A stretch of DNA of 64,000 nucleotides. Source: Rhizobium albus (GTDB lineage Bacteria > Pseudomonadota > Alphaproteobacteria > Rhizobiales > Rhizobiaceae). The stretch covers positions 620,001 to 684,000 of the forward strand of contig BSNO01000001.1 of assembly GCA_030160035.1 (NCBI GenBank). The letters are read 5' to 3'. Below are positions 43,620 to 53,470 of this stretch, one piece after another. The notes under the pieces are model-generated. The model was not told the origin of the DNA and searched no databases. It worked only from the letters and a program-made list of their open reading frames with translations. Numbering within the stretch: the first letter of the stretch is position 1; every line of letters begins with the position of its first letter. The position numbers and the translations under genes were made by a program.

Positions 43620-43976
43620 TCAATGGCACGGGCTTAGCGCCACGACCGGGCCGAAGGTGAAGATGATGCAGAACAGGGCCACGATGTTGAGCCTGTCTGC
43701 CGCCACGCCGATCGTATCTCGGCGTTCATGCAGTTCCGATCGACGATAGAGACGGATCATTCCGATATTCGCGATACAGGCCAGCAGGGCGAGAGTGACG
43801 AGCACAATGCGCTGCAGCGACAGGCCGAACGCATGGTCGGTCATGTGCCAGCTAAAGGCACAGCCGAGCGTCAGCACCATGTAGAGCGTGAGGAAGGTGA
43901 GCGACCACAGGCCGAAACCGGCCACCAGCCACAGGATCGGAAAGCGTCTAACGGTTTCAGTCGCCGGGCTTTTCAT
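43620..43976 (-). CDS. Small membrane protein of the oxidase operon
   Basis: 118 aa with three predicted membrane helices (about 13-38, 51-70, 92-114). Its start overlaps the stop of the subunit I-III gene by 4 nt. I do not recognise the family. Position suggests a subunit IV-like or assembly role in the oxidase. Confidence 0.65.
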   Translation of the reverse strand: MKSPATETVRRFPILWLVAGFGLWSLTFLTLYMVLTLGCAFSWHMTDHAFGLSLQRIVLVTLALLACIANIGMIRLYRRSELHERRDTIGVAADRLNIVALFCIIFTFGPVVALSPCH

Positions 43977-46510
43977 GGCTGCTCTCCGCTCGGGATGTTG
44001 AAGCCGATGAGAAGCGGCAGCAGGAGGACGAGACCGACCCCAGCCAGCACCGAGAGGGCGGTGTAGTCATGCCAAAGCTTGCCGATCCTGAGGTCGAGTG
44101 TCCGCCGGGCCGATACATAGCCGGCGTGCTGGCGCCATGCACCGAAGCCGGCGAAGATTACGCCGAGGCCGGTATGCAATGCGCAGTAGCCGAGCACGAC
44201 GAAGCTCGCTGCCAGATAGGCGTGGGTCGTCGGGTCGGGGATAGCGGTCGCCATCAGCCAGACGAGGATCAGACAGGCACCGAGCTGCGCCGCGGCCGCC
44301 AGCACATGGGGCATAAATGCCGAGCCGGATCTCTGCGCCGCGGCGATGCCACTGCGGGCCAGAAGGGGTGCTGCCGCTGCGAGCAGAACGGCCGCAAGAG
44401 GCAGGACGAGGCCCGGCTCCGCAACGGCGGGCGGCGGCCAGCCGGGAGCGACGAGCCAGAGGAACAGCACGCCGAACAACAGCGAGGTGTAGAGCGTTCC
44501 GTTGCCGACGAGCGCAAAGACCATCGCCCACCAGGAGGGCGGACGGTCGACCTCGTAATGAATCGGAAGATCCAGACCGTTGCCGATGGGGAGAGGGCCG
44601 TGATCTTCGCGGAAACCGCATGGTACCGTCCAGGCAAGCAGCAGAACGAGGACGCCGGCCAATGGGACAAGCGAAATCCAGTAGAGCTTGAAGAGCAGGC
44701 AGAGCACGAAAGCGCCGGTGGCGATCGCGGTATAGAGCGGCAGGAAAGTGGAGTTCGGCAGAAGCACGATGTGGTCGGGCTTTCCCGTCGTCATGTCGAC
44801 GGCGAGCGTCTCCATCCAGCCATTGCGCGTGAACCCGAGATAGCCTTTGCCAGCGGCGAGCTCCGGGCCGATCTTTGCCGGCTCCAGTCCGTCGGCGCGC
44901 CGGTCGATCTGCGGCAGCGACGCAAACGCATAGGATGGAGGCGGCGTCGCTGTCGCCCATTCCAGCGTCCCTGCCTTCCAGGGGTCGCGACCATGTGCCT
45001 TGCCGAAGCGGACCTGAAGGATGATGTCGACCACGACGAGGGCGAAGCCGATCGTCATGATGAAGCCGCCGACCGATGACAGGAAGTTCAGCCACTCCCA
45101 GCCCACCCCGTCCGGATAGGAGTGGACACGCCGCGGCATCCCCCGAAGACCTGTCAGGTGCATCATGAAAAAGGTGATGTGGAAGCCGACGAAGATCAGC
45201 CAGAAGGCCGGCACGGACAGATGGTGCACGGGGAATTTGCCGGTGATGTGCGGCAGCCAGTAATAGGCCGCGGCGAGCATCGGGAAGACGAAGCCGCCGA
45301 CGAGCACGTAATGGAGGTGTGCCACGACGAAGTGGGTGTCGTGCGCCTGCCAGTCGAAGGGCACCATCGCCAACATCACGCCGGTCAAACCGCCCATCAC
45401 GAAGACGACGAAGAAGCCGATCATGTAGAGCATCGGCACGTCGAAGCGCGGCCGGCCTTGGGACAGCGTCGCGAGCCAGGCGAAGATCTGGACGGCGGTG
45501 GGAATGGCGACGAGGGCGCTCGCGGCCGAGAAGAAGGCCAGCGCCAGGTGGGGGATGCCGACCGTGAACATGTGGTGGACCCACAGGCCGAAGGACAGGA
45601 AGCCGACCGCGATCGCAGCGACCACGATCGCGCCATAGCCGACGAGCCGGGTCTGGGCGAACACCGGCAGCATGGTTGAGATGGCGCCGGCGGCGGGAAG
45701 GAAGATGATATAGACTTCCGGATGACCGAAAAGCCAGAAGAGGTGCTGCCAAAGCAGCGAGTCGCCTCCCCGCAGCGGGTCGAAGAAGGGCAGGTCGAAG
45801 GCCCGCTCCAGTTCCAGAAGCACCGAGGCGAGGATCATCGGCGGGAAGCCGACCAACATCATCAGAGCGACGACGAGCAGATACCAGGCGAAGATCGGCA
45901 TGCGGGTAAGCGACATGCCCGGCGCCCGCAGCTTGAGAATCGAAACGGTGATCTCAACGGCGGCCGACATGGCCGAGATCTCGACGAAGGTGATGCCGAG
46001 CAGCCAGACATCGGCGTTTATGCCCGGCGTATAGGTCGAGGAGGAGAGCGGCGTGTACATGAACCAGCCGCTGTCGGGCGCCGCTCCGAAAAGCAGCGCG
46101 ATGATCAGGATGGAACCGCCGAAGATGTAGCAATAGAAGCCGAATGCGGTGAGCCTGGGGAAAGCAAGATCGCGTGCGCCAAGAAGCTTCGGCAGCAGGT
46201 AGATCGCGAAGCCCTCGAACATCGGGATCGCGAAGAGAAACATCATCACCGTGCCATGCATGGTGAAGACCTGATTGTAGATATCCGGTCCGAGGAAAGC
46301 GCTTTCGGCGGTCGCAAGCTGGATACGGATCAGCATCGAGAGCACGCCGCCGATCGCGAAGAAGGTGAAGGCGGCGATCATGAAGCGGCGGCCGAGGACA
46401 GTGTGATTGACGGCCGCCAGGCGCCCAAGTCCTGGTTTCGTGTCCCAGATTGTCGCCAGCGCGTGGTGCAGGCGAATGGCGTCGCTGTCTGGCTCGGGCG
46501 TCGTCGTCAT
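43973..46510 (-). CDS. Cytochrome c oxidase subunits I and III, fused
   Basis: 845 aa. The first about 560 residues are subunit I: heme a ligand H85, CuB ligands H263 with Tyr267 in GHPEVYI and H312-H313 in VHHMFTVG, heme ligands H398 and H400 in VVAHLHYV. The rest carries subunit III-like helices. It reduces O2 at the heme-CuB centre and pumps protons. E265 is present, but the K-channel lysine of the PTG-x-K-x-F pattern is replaced by Gln341 (PTAVQIFAW), and the Asn expected shortly after D114 is Thr. It overlaps subunit II by 4 nt. Together with the fusion this marks a non-standard branch of the aa3/caa3 family. Confidence 0.9.
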   Translation of the reverse strand: MTTTPEPDSDAIRLHHALATIWDTKPGLGRLAAVNHTVLGRRFMIAAFTFFAIGGVLSMLIRIQLATAESAFLGPDIYNQVFTMHGTVMMFLFAIPMFEGFAIYLLPKLLGARDLAFPRLTAFGFYCYIFGGSILIIALLFGAAPDSGWFMYTPLSSSTYTPGINADVWLLGITFVEISAMSAAVEITVSILKLRAPGMSLTRMPIFAWYLLVVALMMLVGFPPMILASVLLELERAFDLPFFDPLRGGDSLLWQHLFWLFGHPEVYIIFLPAAGAISTMLPVFAQTRLVGYGAIVVAAIAVGFLSFGLWVHHMFTVGIPHLALAFFSAASALVAIPTAVQIFAWLATLSQGRPRFDVPMLYMIGFFVVFVMGGLTGVMLAMVPFDWQAHDTHFVVAHLHYVLVGGFVFPMLAAAYYWLPHITGKFPVHHLSVPAFWLIFVGFHITFFMMHLTGLRGMPRRVHSYPDGVGWEWLNFLSSVGGFIMTIGFALVVVDIILQVRFGKAHGRDPWKAGTLEWATATPPPSYAFASLPQIDRRADGLEPAKIGPELAAGKGYLGFTRNGWMETLAVDMTTGKPDHIVLLPNSTFLPLYTAIATGAFVLCLLFKLYWISLVPLAGVLVLLLAWTVPCGFREDHGPLPIGNGLDLPIHYEVDRPPSWWAMVFALVGNGTLYTSLLFGVLFLWLVAPGWPPPAVAEPGLVLPLAAVLLAAAAPLLARSGIAAAQRSGSAFMPHVLAAAAQLGACLILVWLMATAIPDPTTHAYLAASFVVLGYCALHTGLGVIFAGFGAWRQHAGYVSARRTLDLRIGKLWHDYTALSVLAGVGLVLLLPLLIGFNIPSGEQP

Positions 46511-47235
46511 TGCGATGCTTCCGTTGCGGCGCCGCTCACGGTGGCGGCGTAGTCTTCTGGTTCATGGGCTTGCACGACGAAGTCCATATTGGCGTGGCCG
46601 ACCCCGCAGAACTCGGCGCAGACGCCACCGTAGGTGCCGGGCTGGTCGGCCAGCAGGCGCAGAACATTCTCATGCCCAGGGATGGCATCGAGCTTGCCGC
46701 CGAGGCGCGGCACCCAGAAGGAATGGATCACGTCTTCAGCGGTGATCACGATATCGACCGGCTCCCCGGCCGGGATATGCAACACGGAGATCGTGTCGGC
46801 GGCACCTTCGCGATCGGGGTATGAGAATGTCCAGACCCACTGGCTCGCCCGCGCCTCGACGCGCTCCGGCGCGCTGGCAAGCGGACTGGCGATGAGCCTT
46901 TCGCCCATTGCGAGGGCGAAGATAACGAGAGCGGTCAACACGACGACCGGCATGGCGAGCCCGCCCCACACGATCCAGCGACGCGGCGAGAGGCTCTTGC
47001 CGAAGCCCGGCTTGAGGAGTGTCGCCAGAAGCAGGCCGATCGTCAGGACAAACAGGATGACCGAGCCGGCGAACATGACGTAGAAGAGATTTGCAATGGC
47101 ACCCGCCGATGGCCCTGCCGGGTCAAGCGTGGACAGCGGACCTGCACAGCCGGCAAGCGCGGCGCCACCGGCTGTGAGGAACGTTGCCTTGATCCATGAG
47201 TTGCGGGCCGGCAAGGTAGCGCGGCGCAAACCCAA
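46507..47235 (-). CDS. Cytochrome c oxidase subunit II (CuA, lipoprotein)
   Basis: About 242 aa. A lipobox (AALAGC) near residue 32 and two membrane helices precede the CuA domain. CuA ligands are seen in SFWVP (His just before it) and in CAEFCGVGHANM. It accepts electrons from a cytochrome c and passes them to subunit I. No ATG is available: TTG 47235, 47229 and 47214 are all possible, and 47235 is chosen only as the longest that does not enter the divergent gene. No c-type heme domain is fused, unlike caa3 oxidases. Confidence 0.83.
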   Translation of the reverse strand: MGLRRATLPARNSWIKATFLTAGGAALAGCAGPLSTLDPAGPSAGAIANLFYVMFAGSVILFVLTIGLLLATLLKPGFGKSLSPRRWIVWGGLAMPVVVLTALVIFALAMGERLIASPLASAPERVEARASQWVWTFSYPDREGAADTISVLHIPAGEPVDIVITAEDVIHSFWVPRLGGKLDAIPGHENVLRLLADQPGTYGGVCAEFCGVGHANMDFVVQAHEPEDYAATVSGAATEASQ

Positions 47236-47247
47236 CGGAGTGATGGA

Positions 47248-47748
47248 ATGAGCGAAACGGAAAATCTCGAAAGCCCGGTGATTCAAAAGGTCGCCGAAAG
47301 CAAGATCGATTCCGCCATCGCCGTTGCCGGCCACCCGATCCATGCCATGAGTGTCCACTTTCCGATCGCGCTGGTCTTCGCCACGCTCGGCGCCGATGTG
47401 TTCTACTGGTGGAGCGGCGATGAGTTCTGGGTCAGAGCATCGGTCTGGTCGTCGGGTTTTGCCTTCGCTACGGGCGTTGCGGCCGGTCTGGTGGGCACAG
47501 CCGAACTGCTGTTCGTGCGCGGCATTCGCATTCGCGTGGCCAGCTGGACTCATGCGGTTGCGGCGATGACCCTGATCGCCATCATGGGCACCAATTGGGG
47601 CATGCGGCTTGCCGATGACGCCATGGTCCTGCCGCACGGACTTCTGCTGTCGGTCCTCGCGAGCATCATGGCCGGAATGGCCGGGTGGCACGGTGGCAAG
47701 CTTGTGTTCGATCATGGTGTCGGACTGGTCATAAATAGCGATCAATGA
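47248..47748 (+). CDS. DUF2231-type membrane protein
   Basis: 166 aa with four predicted membrane helices and the family-like AGHPIHAMSVHFPIAL start, then HGLLLSVLA. CGGAG precedes the ATG. It is the only plus-strand gene inside the oxidase cluster: 12 bp from the subunit II start and overlapping the end of the CopD-like gene by 20 bp. Function unknown; DUF2231 proteins are often found near copper and cytochrome genes. Confidence 0.8.
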   Translation: MSETENLESPVIQKVAESKIDSAIAVAGHPIHAMSVHFPIALVFATLGADVFYWWSGDEFWVRASVWSSGFAFATGVAAGLVGTAELLFVRGIRIRVASWTHAVAAMTLIAIMGTNWGMRLADDAMVLPHGLLLSVLASIMAGMAGWHGGKLVFDHGVGLVINSDQ

Positions 47749-48229
47749 GAGGCTGGAACATGTCGCCAAGGGCGCCAGGCTCCGACAGGATGTCAGGCAG
47801 GAGCTGATCTCCGAGATCCGGCTTCAGCAGCACCACGCCAATGATCGCGGTTGCGACGATCACCGTGAGGATGGTCACGACGACTGCCCGCCAGGTCGAG
47901 TAGGTCTCGCCTTCCCGGAACAGCCGGATGATGACGAGACCCGTCAGCACGTGGACGACCACGAGCAGCGCGACCAGCAAGAGCTTCAGATGGAACCACG
48001 GCTCGAAGGTTTCCTGCACGAGGATGAGCGCCGTGCCGGTCGCGATCGCGATGAAGGCGGCCGGCGAGATCAGGGCCACATAGGCGAACCTGACCATGCC
48101 CTGCAGGCGATAAAGCGTATCGTCGTCACGCGCATGGGCACGCTGGACGTAGAGCCCCGGCAGGCTAACGAGCCCGGCGCTCCAGATCGCAATCGTCGCG
48201 ATGTGAAGGAATTTCAGCCATACCATCAT
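47729..48229 (-). CDS. CopD-like integral membrane protein
   Basis: 166 aa with four membrane helices and conserved His in KFLHIATIAIWSAGL and in the third helix (VHVLTGLVII), as in CopD and related heme or copper membrane proteins. Overlaps the CtaG-like gene by 4 nt. A role in copper or heme handling for oxidase assembly is likely but inferred. Confidence 0.7.
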   Translation of the reverse strand: MMVWLKFLHIATIAIWSAGLVSLPGLYVQRAHARDDDTLYRLQGMVRFAYVALISPAAFIAIATGTALILVQETFEPWFHLKLLLVALLVVVHVLTGLVIIRLFREGETYSTWRAVVVTILTVIVATAIIGVVLLKPDLGDQLLPDILSEPGALGDMFQPLIDRYL

Positions 48230-48984
48230 CCTCGGTCATGCCCGGCGGATGCTGCGAAACGCTCTTGAACCAGCGCCGACGAGAAGATCAGGGCGACGAG
48301 GAGGTAAGGCAGGGCAGCCGGTACCCACATGAGGATGCCCGCTAGCTGCTGGTCCGCCAGGGGCGATAGGCCGAACGCCTCGGTCGTCGCTATATGGTGG
48401 CCATAAAGCGGCGTGCGGGCGAAGGTCAGCAGCGCTCCCAGCATGCCCATCTGAACGATCGAGCCGAAAAGCGCGGCCAGGGCAGGCAGAGAATGCGCGC
48501 GGCGCGCTGCGAAGATCAGCTGCCACAGGAGGATGGCGGAACCGAGCAGCGTTATCTCCATGGCCCAATAGACCCAGTGGGACGACAGCGCGAACGCGTA
48601 GGGCGCCGGTGCATGCCAGATCCAGACGAAGATCGTATGGACGAGGAAAGCTGCCGACAGCAGCCCGGAGTTGCGCGGCCGGCGCATCGGCAAAGCGAGC
48701 GCGATCAGGGGGGCGGCGATCGCAATCAGCATCACATGGTGGAAGATGCGCGCCGAGAAGAGCGCTGAGCTCAGCGCGCAGAGCGGCGAGACGAACGCGA
48801 CGAACAGTGTGACGGAAGCAGCGACTGCGTAGAGCGGGCCGTGCCGCGTGGCGGCCGTTCGTGAATTCGCGATGAGAAGGCCAGTCGTGACGAACAATGC
48901 GCCCAAGAGGTACGGGTCGAAGTTCCAGCTCTGCCAGAGCGTGTCCGGCGTGGGGCTCGGGCCGCAATAGACCTCTGAATTCAT
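48226..48984 (-). CDS. ctaG: CtaG-like cytochrome c oxidase assembly factor (caa3 type)
   Basis: 252 aa, seven predicted membrane helices. It has the caa3-CtaG pattern: HHVMLIAIAAPLIALALP, FVWIWHAPAPYAFALSSHWVYW and ADQQLAGILMWVPAALPYL. This family, distinct from Cox11, is needed for oxidase formation in Gram-positives and also occurs in proteobacteria with fused cox genes. First gene of the minus-strand oxidase cluster. Confidence 0.85.
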   Translation of the reverse strand: MNSEVYCGPSPTPDTLWQSWNFDPYLLGALFVTTGLLIANSRTAATRHGPLYAVAASVTLFVAFVSPLCALSSALFSARIFHHVMLIAIAAPLIALALPMRRPRNSGLLSAAFLVHTIFVWIWHAPAPYAFALSSHWVYWAMEITLLGSAILLWQLIFAARRAHSLPALAALFGSIVQMGMLGALLTFARTPLYGHHIATTEAFGLSPLADQQLAGILMWVPAALPYLLVALIFSSALVQERFAASAGHDRG

Positions 48985-49053
48985 GTGGGGCGCTTCCTTG
49001 CTGTCACGCGCATCCTTTCATTTCACGACGCGAATTCAAACTGATTTTGCTCG

Positions 49054-49085
49054 AAAAACCAGATCGGGCGGGATTGACCCGCCCG
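49054..49085 (-). terminator. Terminator of the catalase gene
   Basis: CGGGCGGG (49065-49072), loop of 5, CCCGCCCG (49078-49085). On the minus strand the stem is followed after 6 nt by five T. It lies 67 bp past the catalase stop. Confidence 0.7.
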
Positions 49086-49151
49086 AGCATGTTGCTGCCT
49101 AGGCGATTCCGCAGCGGCGTGCCACTGCCTCGCAGACCGGCAATCTTCTTT

Positions 49152-51263
<2,112 letters not shown>

Positions 51264-51429
51264 TGTGAGGGTTTTCCTTTGCGAGCTGATACACCCCGCT
51301 TGAGGGGCATGCCGGCCGAAGCGCCGAGCAAGCGACATGTTCCGAGTTCTCATTGGATGAGAGGCGCGGCCTGACTCATTTCGTGATCGGCTAAAGCACG
51401 ATGCTCGATTGTCAAAGCGCTCGTGTTGT

Positions 51430-51445
51430 GCGAATGAACATTCGC
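51430..51445. promoter_or_regulatory. Palindromic operator GCGAATG-AA-CATTCGC
   Basis: Perfect 7-bp arms around AA. Such GAATGAACATTC-type palindromes are typical TetR-family operators. It lies 25 bp before the TetR start, where it would block the promoter, giving autoregulation and control of the RND genes behind it. Confidence 0.75.
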
Positions 51446-51470
51446 TCTCATTTTGGATCGCGCGGTTTCC

Positions 51471-52100
51471 ATGAACATTTCAGTGCTTCTCAAAGCGGCC
51501 GATACGCCGGAAACCGCCCAGTACTGTCGCCGGCGCCATATCATGGAAGCCGCCGAGCGCTGTTTCGCGCGATCCGGCTTTCACAAGACTTCGATGCAGG
51601 AGATCTGCGCTGAGGCGGCGATGAGCCCCGGCGCGCTCTATCGCTACTTCAAATCCAAGGAAGCGATCATCGAAGCCATTTGTCTCGATGAGCGGCAGCG
51701 CTGCCACGGCACGCTGGAGCCGCTTCTGGTGGAGGGCGATTTCACCGAAGCCTTCGTTGACATGGCCATGGCCTATTTCGAGCAGATGCGCCGGCCCGGC
51801 GCCACGCCCATGATGCTCGAAGTTTTTGCGGAGGGCCTGCGCAATGGTGCGGTCGGCCGAAACTTCCTCGAAAACGAGGCGATGGTGCGCGAGCACATCA
51901 GCGATTTCGTCAAACGGGCAGCGGATCGCGGCGACATCGATGCGACTGTCGACCACGATGCGGCGATCGGGATGATGATGGCGCTCGGTGAAGGCATCGT
52001 CATGCGTTCGGCGATCGATCCGGCGCTTGAGCCGGAGCGTATTCGCGCGATGCTGGCTGCGATGATCGATGCAGTGTTCGGGCGCGGAAAGCGCCGTTGA
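51471..52100 (+). CDS. TetR-family repressor of the RND pump
   Basis: 209 aa. The N-terminal helix-turn-helix reads [41 protein letters not shown], the classic TetR pattern; the rest is a helical ligand domain. ATG 51471 is used; TTG 51453 is six codons upstream and neither has a clear ribosome site. It precedes the RND operon in the same direction and has a palindrome upstream. Confidence 0.9.
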   Translation: MNISVLLKAADTPETAQYCRRRHIMEAAERCFARSGFHKTSMQEICAEAAMSPGALYRYFKSKEAIIEAICLDERQRCHGTLEPLLVEGDFTEAFVDMAMAYFEQMRRPGATPMMLEVFAEGLRNGAVGRNFLENEAMVREHISDFVKRAADRGDIDATVDHDAAIGMMMALGEGIVMRSAIDPALEPERIRAMLAAMIDAVFGRGKRR

Positions 52101-52295
52101 GAGACTTTTGTCGCCGCCGACCTTTGGCGGATGGCGCAGACTGAATGGCATGCATTGTTGGAAACACGACCGCTCGATGGCTGTGGAGCCCATTTGCTCC
52201 TCAAAACTTCGATGCGCGCTTTTGCGGAACCAGTAACGATGACCGAAGCCTTGGATTTTCCTTCGCACATGCCACGTGCGGGTGACACGGTGGGG

Positions 52296-53468
52296 ATGCG
52301 CGGATGGGCGATGCTCCTGTTCGTGGCGTCGCTTTTGGCTGCGCCCATGGCGCTGGCCCAAGAGCCGCCTCAGACCCCACAGGTGCGCGCCCCTGCCATT
52401 TCCACCGTCGAGGCACGCGAAGGTGAGATCGCGACGACTGCCACGGTCACGGGAACACTGGTCGCCCGTGAGGAAGTCATCGTCGGCGTCGACGTCGAAG
52501 GCTTCAAGATCGTGGAGGTGCTTGCTGAAGTCGGAGACACGGTCAAAGCGGGTCAGGTGCTGGCGCGCCTCGATGCGGCGACTATCGACATCCTGCTTGC
52601 CCAGAACACATCGCAATTGGCCAGGGCGGAAGCCGGTATCGCGCAGGCGCGTGCAAGCATCGCTCAGGCGGAAGCCGCCAAGCTCGAAGCCGACTCCGCT
52701 CTGGAGCGGGCGCAGAGCTTGACGGGCAGCGGCGTCACCGCGCAGCAGACGCTTGATCAGCGGATCGCCGCGGCGAGTTCGGCGGAAGCACAGCTGAATT
52801 CGGCGCGCCAGGGCCTTGAGCTTGCCATTGCCGACAAGGCGCTCGTCGAAGCGCAGCGCCGCGAAATCGATCTGAACATGACCAAGACCGAGATCAAGGC
52901 GCCGACCGACGGTCTGGTGCTGTCGCGCTCGGCACGGATCGGCGCGGTCGCTTCGCCTTCAGCCGAGCCGCTCTTCCGGCTTGCCGAGGACGGCGATGTG
53001 GAATTGAGCGCGGATGTCACGGAAACGAGCCTGGCGTCGCTTTCAACCGGCATGGTGGTTCATGTAACCCCGGCGGGCTTTTCGCAGCCCGTGGAAGGCG
53101 AGGTCCGGCTGATCTCCCCGCAGATCAACGCGGCCAGCCGACTTGGCGAGATGCGGGTTTCTCTCGAAGCCAATCCCGCGCTTCGGCCCGGCGCCTTCGC
53201 GCGCGGCGTCGTCGAGGTGGCAAGCTCCAATGGTGTCATCATTCCTCTGTCCGCGCTCGTCGTGATCGATGGCGAGGCCACCGTGCAGGCCGTGGTCGAT
53301 GGGCGCATCGAGACCCGAACCGTGACGACGGGCCTGCGAACGGCTGACCGCGTCGAAGTGTTGACGGGTCTGGAGGCGGGCGAAGTGATCGTCAGGCGCG
53401 CCGGTTCCTTCGTGCGCGACGGCGATGCCGTGACAGCTGTGGCTCAGGCCGAAAGCGGGGATCAATAG
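52296..53468 (+). CDS. RND efflux periplasmic adaptor (membrane-fusion protein)
   Basis: 390 aa from ATG 52296, which gives a clean signal peptide ending ALAQ. A lipoyl half-motif (GFKIVEVLAEVGDTVKAGQVLARLD), an Ala/Glu-rich coiled-coil hairpin, the second lipoyl half (IKAPTDGLVLSRSARIGAV) and beta-barrel domains follow. In-frame ATGs at 52239 and 52269 are possible. The RND pump gene begins 2 nt after its stop. It links that pump to an outer-membrane channel not present here. Confidence 0.9.
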   Translation: MRGWAMLLFVASLLAAPMALAQEPPQTPQVRAPAISTVEAREGEIATTATVTGTLVAREEVIVGVDVEGFKIVEVLAEVGDTVKAGQVLARLDAATIDILLAQNTSQLARAEAGIAQARASIAQAEAAKLEADSALERAQSLTGSGVTAQQTLDQRIAAASSAEAQLNSARQGLELAIADKALVEAQRREIDLNMTKTEIKAPTDGLVLSRSARIGAVASPSAEPLFRLAEDGDVELSADVTETSLASLSTGMVVHVTPAGFSQPVEGEVRLISPQINAASRLGEMRVSLEANPALRPGAFARGVVEVASSNGVIIPLSALVVIDGEATVQAVVDGRIETRTVTTGLRTADRVEVLTGLEAGEVIVRRAGSFVRDGDAVTAVAQAESGDQ

Positions 53469-53470
53469 CC

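Noticed and set aside
46507-47769. Subunit II extended to a 420-aa protein
   Set aside because: The extra 178 residues are antisense to the DUF2231 gene and lie before the lipoprotein signal peptide.
51310-51345. Possible EcfG promoter for katE (GGAAC-N16-GCTT on minus)
   Set aside because: The -10 part lacks the conserved GTT, so support is too weak.
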